Shown piece by piece: positions 10,571 to 22,800 of a DNA stretch of 64,000 nucleotides (position 1 is the first letter of the stretch; every line of letters starts with the position of its first letter). Position numbers and translations under genes: made by a program. Under the pieces are notes generated by a model. The model searched no databases. It was not told the origin of the DNA and was given only the letters and a program-made list of their open reading frames with translations. This DNA is from Eopsaltria australis (lineage: Eukaryota; Chordata; Aves; Passeriformes; Petroicidae), in assembly GCA_034509425.1 (NCBI GenBank), contig JAVTVJ010000662.1, positions 505,501 through 569,500 on the forward strand, given 5' to 3'.

Positions 10571-13500
10571 GCTCCTTAGCAAAGCGTTAGAATCACTTGG
10601 CAAGCTCAGGCTATTCCTCCTAAATGTCAGATGGCTTAATAAAGAACAACTTTTGATGAGTATTTATTAGCATTTGATTTATTGCTCCCAGATTACCACA
10701 CACTGGCCTGCAAAATCCTAAATTTACAAACAAAACTGTCTTCTGGCAGAAGTGGAAGAGAATGTCTCCAAGGGAGACAACTCAGTTCTCTTTTCCTGAA
10801 GGTCTAGAGATGGCAACTGTGCAGCTTTGTTACATCATAAGCAATTAATGGATTCTTTTATTTAATCAGTACATCTTGAGCCTGTTGCTGTAAGCTGCAG
10901 AGCTATCCCATCATGGAATTCTGGAGAAAAATACTTCTATCTTACCCACCCACACATGCTCCTTAAAGCAACAGCTGCAGGTTTTCTTTGGTTTTTAATC
11001 CCACACCTCCTTCTCCAGCCAAAGTTAGAGTACCATCATGGTGATGCGACTATTACAAATCAATGAAACAATCCAAATGATTGTCCAAATTGCCTGATAA
11101 CATTCCTGAATTTTCCAGGAATGCTGCATTATGACTGAATTAAGAACCTGTTTGTTACATGTTTTCATCCTAAATAAATTTAAAACATGGCTTAAGCACA
11201 ATCCTTCTCTCCCTCCCAAATAAAAAGACTTGCTTTAACACTTGAACTTTCCTTACATTTAGAGCAAGATACCAAACAAAGCAACCAAATACACAACTAG
11301 GGCCCAACTTGTTAAAACACTAACAAGCTGTTAAGAGTCCTCAAAATACAAATTCAAACTTCTCTATGGTGGCAGGAAGACAAAATTTTTTACTGTATGT
11401 ATATATTCTACATTGAACTAACTTCCATGCCTTCTTCACAGCTTTCATCTACATTGAAGCAATAAAAATATACACACAAACAGTATTATATGAAAATAAA
11501 GCACCCAGAGGTATAACCTGTGACCTTCTACTTCTGAAAAGCTGCTTTTAATCCTGAAAGACTTCAGTGATTCATACAATGATTTTGCTAAGTGACAAAC
11601 TCTTGAACTTAGGCCACTAAATTTGACATCAAAGCAAACTTCCTTCTATCAATAGTTTAGCTGGACGTTATCCACCTAACAGGCCTATCATGCACTCAAG
11701 ACCTTAATTCAAAGCTAAAAATATTACATATTATTTATATATTAAATTGCATTCAGCTCTTCTACAGCTCATGTCTCAGAACTCTTCTTCAGTCTTGTAA
11801 AAAAACAAAACCCAAAGTCCCAAACCCAAACCCAATGTAAGAAAAAGTAAATGAAGATGAGACTCTGAGCAGCATTACATGTACCTTTGTAGAGCATTTC
11901 AGTAAAATCATGTTATAGAAATGAAAATCCTTACTCAAGTCCTATCTGCCCAGTTTTCCAGCTCTGGAGAACACCCTGCAGTTTCTGCATACCCCGAACG
12001 TCCTGAGCCATCTCCATCCAGCGTGCTTTTCCAGCCGGAGGTGACAAAGCCTCAAAGAGGCACTCCTCTGATGCTAGCCCAAGGAAGAGGAAATGAGCTA
12101 GCCACTGCTTGGTAAGCGTCAAAGAGCATATTTAATTTGCAGATGGAAGAATTAACTAGCCCCAGGGATGGTGGGAATTGCAGAGCAACTAAAAAATAAA
12201 TTAATTGTGGTTTTGTATACCACAGTGATGCTTTTCTATGCCTTTTAAATTTTTGTCATTTTAAGCTTTTTCTGAAGCAAATTTACTTGAACACTGCTAG
12301 AGAAACAATCTTTTCAGAAATGTTCTGGTAATACAACAAACAGAAAATCTAGGTTTAGTTTTTCCTGAAGTCAATAATGTCTTCTTCAAAGACTGCCACA
12401 GTATGCTTTTTGTAAGAAGTTATAAATATCCTTTAAACTTCTCCAAATAATTTAAATTATTATTTAACATCCATTCCTGAGTAAAACTGAGATATAAGTT
12501 CTTGGCCATCCGAAAGAGCAAGAGTCTGACACCAGCCTTTCAAGAAAAAGAGCAGAGATAAGAAAGCTTTCTAGTTCTATGTCAGAGGCTGATGACACGA
12601 TGAAACAAATTCACAAAATTAACGAATCAACGAAACATAATTTGGGCAACAACACAAGCATAACAAGGGAAAAAACTCCCTTGTTAAGGCCCTCTCAGCC
12701 AAAGATCTTTTTGTAAGTGTATTAGCATAACTCCCACTCACCTCTCAGCAAAAACATATTAAACAGCTTGAAGCTGTCCCAAACCCCTCTGTTAAAACCA
12801 AGATATGCAATCTAAACCCATTTAAAATATTCTCGAAGTATTACTCATCAAAGATGCTGTTTCTCATCTGAGGTCCACTAGCACCATACAGACCTTTTAT
12901 CTGTATCCCAAGCTTTTGATTATTAAAGGCAGAAGACAACTACATTTATTAAGTCCTGATAATGCACACAATGTCTACATCGACCACATTCAAAAAGTCA
13001 TGTTTAAAGAACATGAAATACTTAGCCATTTATTTCATTCTACACAAAGGCTAAAAAAGAAGATATGGGGTATAAAGACGTTTATTTTGAATGTTATTAT
13101 CTCTTTTTTTCTTCTGCAAAGCGTATAAACAAAATCATATCCATGAAAGAAAGTTATTTTGAAAGAAAACATGAAAAGTCAAGGTCAAGCAGACCTCCCC
13201 AAACACAAAGAAAAGCAAGAAATTGGTCACTTCACAGAGCACAAGCAAAACAGCCCTAGGAAATCCATATGAAAGATTTGTTTAAAGAATGTATAAACTC
13301 TGCTCTAAGCTTCACAGATCTCCCTGAAAGTCAAGCTAAGAGACAATGTGTCTCTGGAACATAACAAACATTTCTGAAAGTTCCTTCTGTTCTCTCCATC
13401 TCTCAAAACATTGTATTTTGCTATCTTAGTAGGAATTAACATTTTAATTGGCCTTGGCCATTTGCTTACTACCAGAATAAACATAATGATGAATATGAAG

Positions 13501-15769
13501 GTGAGAAGTTAAGGAACAGCCAATGAGGCAGTTAGGTGGAGAACTCTGTGGGAGGCAGGAAAATGCATCATTACTAATCTCCTCATGCCCCATTTCAAGG
13601 TTTGGGGACAACTCTATTATTTTCAAGCCAAAAACCACACACAGCTGAGTTCATAGCCTTTTTAACCTTTCAATGTAATATAAGGCTAAACATCTAAGGG
13701 AGTTCAAAAACTTTCAAGGAACTACTATAAACCCTGAAATATGACATAATCTTGTCTGCTTGATCAAGTTCATCAGATTTAAAAAGCAATAAATTTGTTA
13801 GATTCTCTCTTAACACCCCCACTCCCTTTTTTATTTTGAAGGTTCAGAAAGGCAAATTATTTCCAGGCTATGTGGGACCAAGTAACTGAAAATAATCACA
13901 TACATATAAGCTATACATTTTAACAACAGATTCAATCCAACCGCAGCAGAAAATGCAGATTCCTATAAGAATATAGACCTGTACATATTTCAGAGGGCAA
14001 TCACTCAAGGAACAAGTATCAATAGCTCTTTTTCCATGAGTTTTCTTATTAAGTAGGAAAAATATTTCCAAGAACAAGAATCCAACAATTCCTTAAGTTT
14101 CAGTGACCCTCTAATGCACTGATACATAATAAGAACACTGCAAAATTTAAGTTCTGAGTTCCAGAGTCCCCAAATAGTAATACTTTCTCCCCCAAAACTA
14201 GCTTTCTGAAGCAGTTGTAGGAGCTGCCTTTTTAAGTGATTTTTCCAATGAATGCTAAGGTTTAGAACACAACACGATTAGGTTTTCTGACATAATTGCT
14301 TTCTTATGATTTTCCAGCAATTGAACATTGACTTTAAATCTCTTACAGGCAAAGCCGACTGGTTTAAGTAATTGTTTTTGAAAGCACACAAATGATATGA
14401 AGCTACTTCTCAGTATCTCCTTTACAGCATCAAGAAGAGCTCTCAAATAAATGAAAATGTCACATACATACACAATCTCTCTTTCATATTCATCCACATA
14501 ATACAGTCCAGCTCCATTCAGGTGGTCCCCTATGGTTTTGGCTCTCTAGAAAGAATTAAATATCTGAAACTGACCCTTGTGTTGTTCATATATTAGTACT
14601 GTTTTCAAAGGACTGTTCAGAGAATGAAGGCTAAGAACAATGCAAATTCTCCACTCCATGCTCAACTAACAAAGCATCCAATCAGTTCCCACTGAGCTCC
14701 AGTTCATTTTGTGTCCACATGTAAGTGATTAACAGTACATTGTTTGAAACTTAATTCCACATCTGTTCTTCTGTGGGACTTGGAAAACAGATGAAGTTTT
14801 CTGACAATTGTTTGCAGAGTAGATAATCACAAGCATGTGTAATAGCATCTCAAAGTGCAAAACACCATGAGTCTAAGAAGCTTCTTTTGCTGAATGTTTT
14901 TGTTGCTTTTCTAAGTAAGATAAAAAGATAAGATGCTCTCGGATGGAAATGATTAATACATGCTTAAGAAGCCATCCTCTCTAACTAAAAAGGCAAAGCA
15001 AAATCCAGACTTTCTTCCTAAAGTTCATCATTTCGCATCCTGGTATTTTATCCAGACAGCAAAAATTCATTTTATGGCCTATCAGGTAATTTTTAAAAGT
15101 TACGCAGAAGTGGCAAATTCCTGCAGAACTGCAACACACAAAATACATTGTTTTGTCATAGAGCACTGTGGTAGTGAGAGAATGTTCCAGGCTATAACAG
15201 TAGGACAGTCGGTATCTTTCGAACAGATCACAGATTTGGGTGATATGGATGCATTTTCTTTTGATCCCTAGAAAATATGGATAAGCCCAGAAAGGAAGAC
15301 TGGATACCAACTCTTCACTATATTTTCCAAAGCAAGTGCAGACAGCATCAAAGCATATTGGGAAATGTTAGGCTCAAGAAAGCACTTTTTCTACGCAAGA
15401 CGCAGTTACATTGAAGAAATCTGCCACAGTTTGGTCTGGATGCTTAATTCCATATTTGCTCAAGAAATAACGGAACAAATTACAAAAGAAGCAATCCACT
15501 GATAGCCATCAAATGTAACAAGTGCTTCCTCCTCCTCAAGATGAACAGTAGAAGCTATGAAAACATCAGTTCAAATTTCCTCTGTATTACAGGCCATTGG
15601 CTATTACCAATTATTATTGCCTAACTAGTTTGTTTCTGGTCATACAACAAGTGCAAGTGTTACATTATCTACATGGATAGAGAAAAATTGAGAGGGAGGG
15701 CTCAGGGTAGATGAAAGACACTGTTTTTAAAAAGTTTGTTTTCATTAATTCTGGGATTAAAGAAAACTA
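10571..15769. other. Mostly unassigned AT-rich DNA
   Basis: No recognised gene. A GC-richer 150-base segment at 11962-12111 is open on both strands and lies between an acceptor-like and a donor-like site (see findings). An A/C-rich tract lies near 11800-11835. Splice-bounded minus-strand segments at 12742-12788 and 14472-14545 are discussed as candidates only. Confidence 0.45.
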
Positions 15770-15912
15770 CCAAGATTAGTCTGTTTGGTTAGAGCATGGT
15801 GCTAACACGAAGGTTGTGCCTTTGACCCCCTTATGGGTCATTCACTGAAGAGTTGGACTTGATGATCCTTGTGGGTTCCTTGCAACTCAGAACATTCTGT
15901 GTTTCTGTGAAC
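15770..15912 (+). mobile_element. tRNA-Ile/CR1 chimeric SINE (TguSINE1-like)
   Basis: The 5' part resembles a decayed tRNA-Ile gene: ggttagagcatggtgcta corresponds to the D-arm and anticodon-stem side, and the block around 15823-15842 to a worn B box. The 3' part is a CR1 tail: gttggacttgatgatccttg, then a TTCCTTGCAACTCAGAACATT block and a CTGTGTTTCTGTGAA end. A tRNA head joined to a CR1 tail, mobilised by CR1 machinery, is the architecture described for TguSINE1 of passerine birds. The copy is truncated or mutated at box A and is unlikely to be transcribed by RNA polymerase III. The family name rests on recall of the published description. Confidence 0.8.
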
Positions 15913-18774
15913 TACTAGTTAGCTATATATGAGAATGCCTCAAAGAAGGGACAAAATTTCAGTTCAGTCACACCAAACTGATGATTCAGTCAAAGAAACC
16001 AGACACTGCTGCCAAGGGCTACCATGGTACTGTGAACTTCCAAATACTTGGCGTTGTCTTAAAATGGCACATGTCTGAGATATGGAATTACCTCACGTTG
16101 GAAGAGGTGTTTTCAAACTTTTCTACAAAATCATTATGATTAAAAATACGGACAAAAACAGAAGTTCAAAAAAACCCCAAAAAGCCCCAACCCAAACAAC
16201 CAAACAAAATTATAACATTTTACTTGTAAAATAAGAAATATCATTATTTTTAGTTCTGTTACACACACACATATCTGTACACACATGCATTCCCCAGTAC
16301 TGGTGAGAGTGGAAACCAGGTTAAACCTGGGGAGTCCCGTGTGGCCAGTGTGTCACAGCAGATGAAGCAGATGAAGAACAAGAATGAGAAACAGAGAAAC
16401 TTCCTAAAATGAAAAGACAGAAAAGGTGCAGAAGAAATCGAGTTCAAATAACAGAATTCATATAATTGATGTAAAAAGAAGCTATTCAGGTAAGGAAAAA
16501 AGTCTGTCTTCTACAGAAAAGGACAGTGATGGGTTCTAAAAGTATTCTGCTCAACACAATTGTTGACGCTACTTAATTAGGACATCCATTTAAAATGCAT
16601 ACAATACCTAATTCCATAAATCAGAAGACACAGAAAGGATGCACTGCATACTATAATTATAAATTTTCATTTTCATTCTGTAACTTAGAGAGTATCAGAA
16701 AGGCAAGATTTATAAAGCAGAGCATGTGATCAGACAGCATTGTGCTTCAAAGAAATGTTCCTAACAAATCTGAATCCAAGTCACTACAACATTAAAAGGC
16801 TAAGAAATATGGCTTGGCTAAAGATGAAAATACAACAAGTATCCTTATTTATATAGAAAAAGTAGACAAGTTATGCAGATATGATTACCATGCCCATCAA
16901 CAAACCGTAAACAATATGACTGAGTTTTATTCTGTACTTTTAAATGTCTTTATGTAAAGAATCGCTGAAGGCTTTCTGAGGCAAGCAAAGATCAGACAAG
17001 TCATTGACCGTCTGCAGAGAATGTCAGGTGAACAAACAAAATTTCCTCCTACAAATAAATAGTGCTGATGTCAGGACAGCACCAAAGGTAAGCATCCATG
17101 CTGCTGAGTTATACACCAGTCCAGTGCAGGTCTTACTTCAGCTGTTGGGAAATGTCCCAAGGAAGGGTCTTGACTCTTCTTCCACGTGCTGTAGGCACTG
17201 AAAGAGAGGTACTTCTATTTTTTCAGTTTGAGTACCCTCTGCCAACATAATTTCCTAGAATACTACAGCATACATATAAGATCTACATGCATACTTAAAA
17301 AACAAACAAACAACAACAACAACCAAAAAGCACCACATCTCCATATTTATACACAAAAGGCTACAAGCATATCCACTTTAAAGACTGCTATAGGACTTTT
17401 CTCCATTGTGACCAAAAAGCTAAATAAAATTCAGTACACATATGAGTCCCATGGGTCTCCTCCACTCCGTCCTTCTGTAATTGTACTAAAAGCTTGTCTG
17501 GAGTCTCTCCCTCAGGCATCTGGAGTTGACACTTCTCCTATTTATCTAGCTAAAGAAAGGTCCCCTGCTTCTTCCCTGCCAATACCATGAAGAATTTAAT
17601 GTATCAGCAGGGACTCGAAGCTTGAAACTCGATCCAGTATTTTCATAAAACGATTCACAGACTTGCACTGAGTTTTTTGACTTAAGAGCAAAGGGTTTCC
17701 GTACAGCAATTTGAGGCTAGATTAAACCACTCATGTTTCCATCAGTGGGGGAGGGAGGAAGAGCACCATAACATGCAGCCACCAAATTGATTTTAACATC
17801 CTGAGACAGAAAAGAAATTCCTATTAAAGTCCCTTCATACCTTCTTAAAAAATCACAGCAGCTATTTAATGACTCCTATGAAGTAAGAAGGGATGAACAC
17901 AAAGCAATAAAGAGAAAATTAAGGAAATAAAATAAAATGGGAACCAAGGAAAAAGAGTTTGTTTTTACTTTACAGGAGGGAAGACAGCAGTTTGGAACTT
18001 AATTTTACTCCATACCAATACCTGGATAACAATGAAGAAAAATCAATGGAGAATTTGTACCAAGGGAGCATTGATGTGCAAAGCTGAACCAATTCCCCTT
18101 TTCGTAACTACACAAGATGACATGTACTCAACACAGAAGGATATGCTATTCTATCACGTCTACAGAGGAACTTCTCAAATGCTCAACACCATCTTCACTT
18201 CTATCATAACAAAAAGTAAACTGAGCAACACCAAGGCTAGTTATTCTAATTTTCTTTTTTTGAGAATGGACTACTATTTTGACTTTGAAAAATGGCTTGC
18301 TTGTGCAAAATGGCATCTTCAGTTTCTTTGAAATTCAAAATGTCTTCCCTTAACACATCAGCCAAACGCCCAAGTGTGCAAAATAAGGAATCTACTTACA
18401 TTTAAAAGCCTTATCCCAGGCTTTCTGAAACAGATCACAAATTTACAGCAGGTTTTCTTCCAGTTATTTATAGAAATAGAAAATAATAGCTCTCAAAGGT
18501 GGGGTTATACAGAGTCTTAAATAATATGAAGTCTCAAAGGATATTAAACATCTTTTTAATTGTCAGTGCACCCTCCGTTAAGATCCTAAAAGCTGCTTTC
18601 ATCTTCCAAATTATGAATCAAGGTCACTAACATATCTCAGAGTTTGGATTCATAAATTTCATTTGTAAGGAAGAAGCAAGTTATTATAGAGACTAATCCA
18701 GAAGCACAGCAGAAAATAAATTCATCACATGACAAAACTCTTGGTTTATATACAATGATACATTCACAAAAGTC
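15913..18774. other. Unassigned AT-rich DNA with simple repeats
   Basis: No gene recognised. An A/C-rich run lies at about 16168-16205, a short CA-type repeat at 16261-16290, and an AAAC/AAC repeat at 17297-17324. A minus-strand open frame at 16259-16447 is low in complexity and has no domain. Confidence 0.5.
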
Positions 18775-19190
18775 ACAGAATCAAAAAATAATTAGAGATG
18801 GAAGGCACCTCTGGAGATCTTCATGTCTAACCCCTCTACCCAAGTAGGGCCACTAGAGTAAGTGAGTTTTGAATGTCTCCAAAGAGGGAGACTCCACGGT
18901 CTTCCTGGACAACCTGTTCAGTGCTCCGTCACCCTCAATATAAAAAAGTTCTTCCTCATATTGAGGTGGAACTCCTTGTGGTCATTGCCATTGTTCCTTG
19001 TCCAGTATCTGTGCACCACTGAGAAGTCTGGCACCATCCTCCTGGCACCCACCTTTGAGGTATTTATATGCAATGAGGAGATCCCCTCTCAGTTTCATCT
19101 TCCCTGACTAAACAGGCCCAGCTCCTTGTAGGAGAGATGTTCCAGGCCCATCAACATTTTCATGGCCTCTACTGAAGGATGAGGATTGAG
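18775..19190 (-). mobile_element. CR1 LINE 3' end, minus strand
   Basis: Reading the minus strand, the element ends at 18775, where the + strand shows GTCACAGAATC followed by an A-rich stretch and GATGGAAGGCACCTCTGG. It runs back through AACCTGTTCAGTGCTCCGTC, GTTCTTCCTCATATTGAGG, TGGAACTCCTTGTGGTCATT and AAACAGGCCCAGCTCCTTG to near 19190. The blocks belong to a different CR1 subfamily from the copy that follows. It is 5'-truncated and non-coding. Confidence 0.9.
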
Positions 19191-19375
19191 GACAGACATC
19201 GAAAACAGGAGCTGCATCTAGCAGGAAGATGGTTTTCAACAACAGGAGCTATGTGTCTTTTCAAGTCATGGGCAGGATAGTCTTCACAAACACTATGCTA
19301 GATATGCTATATTGCTACCAATATGCTAGAATAAACACTGCCAAGTTTCTGCAACTTTTTCTCATTCTCTGGGAA

Positions 19376-19845
19376 CCAAGTTCATTCCAGGTAAGACCAT
19401 TCAGGATTCTGCATCCAGGTGCAGTGTTCAAGCTCCCAAAATTGGAAGTCATCCAGAGGAAATGCTACTTTAAAAAATTCAGTCATTTAACAGTATCTAT
19501 CCTTTCTTTGTCTTTTGAATACTGTATATTTGCCATATTTCAGCACTTACGGGGGGCTTATAAAAACAGAGGGAGAGTGACGTTTTACACAGGCACATAG
19601 TGCTAAGACAAGGGAAATGGTTTTAAAAGAGGAGAAGTTTAAATTAGATGTTAGAAAGAAATTCTTTCCTGTGAAAGTGGTGAGGCACTGGAACCAGTTG
19701 CCCAGAGAGATTGTAAACGTCCCATTCCTGGAAGTGTTCAGGGATGGTGCTTTCAGTAACCTGGTCCAGTGAAAAGTGTCTCTGACCAGGGCCGGAGAGT
19801 TTTAAAGGATCCTTCCAACCCAAACCATTCTATGGTATTTCTGTT
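19376..19845 (+). mobile_element. CR1 LINE 3' end, plus strand, partly eroded
   Basis: A clear CR1 3' end covers 19540-19845, with GGGCTTATAAAAACAGAGGG, AAATTAGATGTTAGAAAG, GTGGTGAGGCACTGGAACCAG and CCTTCCAACCCAAACCATTC. Upstream, 19376-19463 retains a worn block resembling the CR1 gene-body end (attctgcatccaggtgcagt, then gtcatccagagg). The bases between, 19465-19540, have lost obvious similarity. Together with the preceding minus-strand copy it forms an inverted pair of CR1 3' ends. Confidence 0.85.
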
Positions 19846-22800
19846 AAAAACACTTCAGATGGTAAAACTGGTTTTAGAAAGAGACTAGTCATAAGCACAT
19901 CAGTGAAAGATTATACTTAACTCAAAATTCAACTGAATTGAACGGTAACAACTGTTAATTTCTAGGTGTATATTCCAGGCATTTGTAACATTCCTCTCAG
20001 ATATTACTGTGAATTAGTATCTCTTACATCAGGTTACATATAGCACACGTATACTTATCTGCAACACATGTTTTTCTAAAAGACTGTATGTCCAAAAAGA
20101 GAGTTTCATTTCATTGTTCTTTTTTTTTTAATTCTTATAGCCTGAACAGTTTGCTTTTAATGAAAGACAAGCAGTTTTGGATGAGATGACAGCATACATT
20201 GCTATTAAGCTTGGCTCTCAAATCTTTGTGCCTAATATAAGGGCTTCCCACAGACTCAGTCATAAGCATCTCACTCCTGAAATAAGTACTTTTTTTAATT
20301 ACTAGAATCAAAGATTAATTAACTAAATGCTACTTTGTTTTCTCTAATCGTCAACATTATTGTTTTTCTAAATAACACACAATGTTTCTGTGGATCACAT
20401 TACAATCAGGCTCCAAAAATATTTGTATGTGGTTTTAAAAGCCTAATCAGGGAAGGTTCTTCCTGATCACTTTGGATTCCTCAATCATTCCTTCTCACAA
20501 TATTAAAAGTCTATTAAAGCGGACCAGAACTAAAGAATCTGAGAGGCCACAGATGTAGATTCACCTATTCTTTAGTCATACCTGGGGTCTTTTTTCATAC
20601 TTTGAGTAATATTAAAGATGCCTACCACATTTGGCTTGTTAAAATATGTTGCCTACAATTATCAACAAGCAAGAATGAAATTCAGAGGCAGCTGCTACTA
20701 TTGAACAAGGAAAATAGAAACCTCTTCCTGCATCTTCAAAATCAGAAGTTCTGTGGAGCTTTCGTAAAATTATATTTATTTAAAGTAATGATGTTAGGCT
20801 ACAAAAAGCAGGTTATTCATTAGAATAAGTATATAGTTTTCAATTTTATCATAACATTGCAGCCAAAATTTTTTTATTGAATTTAATTCATTTAAAGCTT
20901 TAATTTAACTAATTGTATGAACTACCTACCACTGACCAATTAAATTACTAACATTCAAGAAAACTACTACTCTAAAGAGCCTTTTTTGGTCAAAGACTAC
21001 ATTGCTGCACCGCTATCTGGATAAAAGGCAAAGCCCTGCTTACTGAGAATTTTTTAGAGTTTTGTTTAATGTCTGCTCACATTCAAAGGACTGAATTGTC
21101 AAGACAATAAACTACTGAAGAGTGAAAACAATGAACAGCCCAATAGGTGCTGTCTCATGATGAGCCTGGAAGATATTCTGGATCTTCAGACCTGAACAGT
21201 GGTCCAGCCATTTGGGGACAAGACAAGGAGCTTCTTAATAGCAATGAACTGGTTGGAAACAAATGTAAAAATGCCCTTCAGGCAGGTAAAATCTAACCAG
21301 CAGTACTAAAGATTTCATGGCCAAACAACTCATCTCCATATCAACAGTCTGGTCACAGACAAAAATTCTGTTTATTTTTCCTTTGACCTCTCTGGAAAAC
21401 ATCCGTTTCTTTGGAAATCTTGCCCTGGACTGATAGAAAAATGGGAGTAGCCTACCTGTAATGAAAAGACAACCTTGTTCAAAACTTCTTTTGAATCTTA
21501 AGTTTGGACTAATATTTTTCAATTTGTGGCACAGACTACTGAAAGCAGAAATGACGTAAAGTTATTTAACATTTAGAAAATTATTTTAGAAAAGAAATTG
21601 AATGGGAAGGAAAAATACAGTGGCAAAATCTGCTTTAATTGTTTATAGAGGTAAAGAGAAGCAACAATCTTTCTCCTTAATTACCCATTTTGTGAATGTC
21701 TGTATAAAACAAATGGAATGCTTTTGTCCAGATTATAAAACAAAAAGCACAAGATTGTCTGGATTATAAAACTCAGCACAGGATGATAATTATGCTTAAC
21801 ACTTCCAGCAGAAAAAATGAACAACTTTGAGATTTATGGAGGAAAGTTGTGAGGCCAACCATGGGGCCAAAATAAATTTTTAATATTCCTACAAAACCAA
21901 CAAAAGATTTTCATGACATCTTGCTATGCCATATTTATGCAGCACTCAAGTATGTCTTTTAAGCCACCATTAATATAGGTAATAAATAGTAGGAAGTGAT
22001 ACTTAAAGCTATTGCCTGAGAGTAAGAAAACATGAAATTGCTACTAGTGTTTTTTCATATAGAAGAATACAGCTCTTCAGTAATGAGGCTGTGTGCAGTA
22101 AAGAGATGAAAGACACTCCTCATGAGGAAGTACAAATAAACCCCTTTAGTCCCATATAGTTTATATTGCTTATTGTATACATAGGTTGAGTAAATTACTT
22201 CTACTTAAAGTAAAACATTAATTCCCAGGAAAGTAGGAAGGACACCCTTCATTGAAGTGTTTTGGGTAAGTAATACATTGGGTAAGTAATACATTGTCCC
22301 AAACAGTATTAAAATTAAGTATTTCCACTGCCTTTTACAAAACAAATAAATTCCTGTATTCAGTCAAAACAGTATCTATAAATTAAGAGTATTTTCCTGG
22401 TTCAACACAATGTTAATGGTATTTCCAATTGTTTCCTGCTTGAATTTTAAGGAAGAGTTTTTCTGATAAATGCATCTTTGTTATTTCTGAGTATTACACC
22501 AAAAAAAGTTAAGGATTTCTGTTTGTCAAACTCTCAGCCAGGTGAGTGACAGCAACCCTATTCACATACCTAACACCATGAAAATCCACCTAGCTGAGAT
22601 GTTCTGATGTGCACATGGTTCATTTTATATGTCATGGCATTTAACTTCACACTCAATATTATAGTTTTCTTTCTTCCTAAATTCAGAAACCAACTATAAT
22701 GCCACCAAAACCAATCACAACCAGCTACCGCAATGATTTCAAAAGTATGCTTTGTCCTGGGAAACTAGGCTAGCAAAGTAAAACTGGTTTAAAAACAGTA

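Noticed and set aside
7100..18430. A chain of about ten minus-strand micro-exons joined in phase into one protein
   Set aside because: I could link segments from 18.4 kb to 7.1 kb in compatible phase. However, nearly all are 25-74 bases, several donors are weak (for example GTTAAA), the picks were made after the fact, and the joined sequence has no known domain. Real vertebrate exons average about twice this length.
21235..21522. 95-codon minus-strand frame after a TTTTCATTACAG acceptor
   Set aside because: The acceptor is good, but no plausible donor follows in frame, and no motif is seen.
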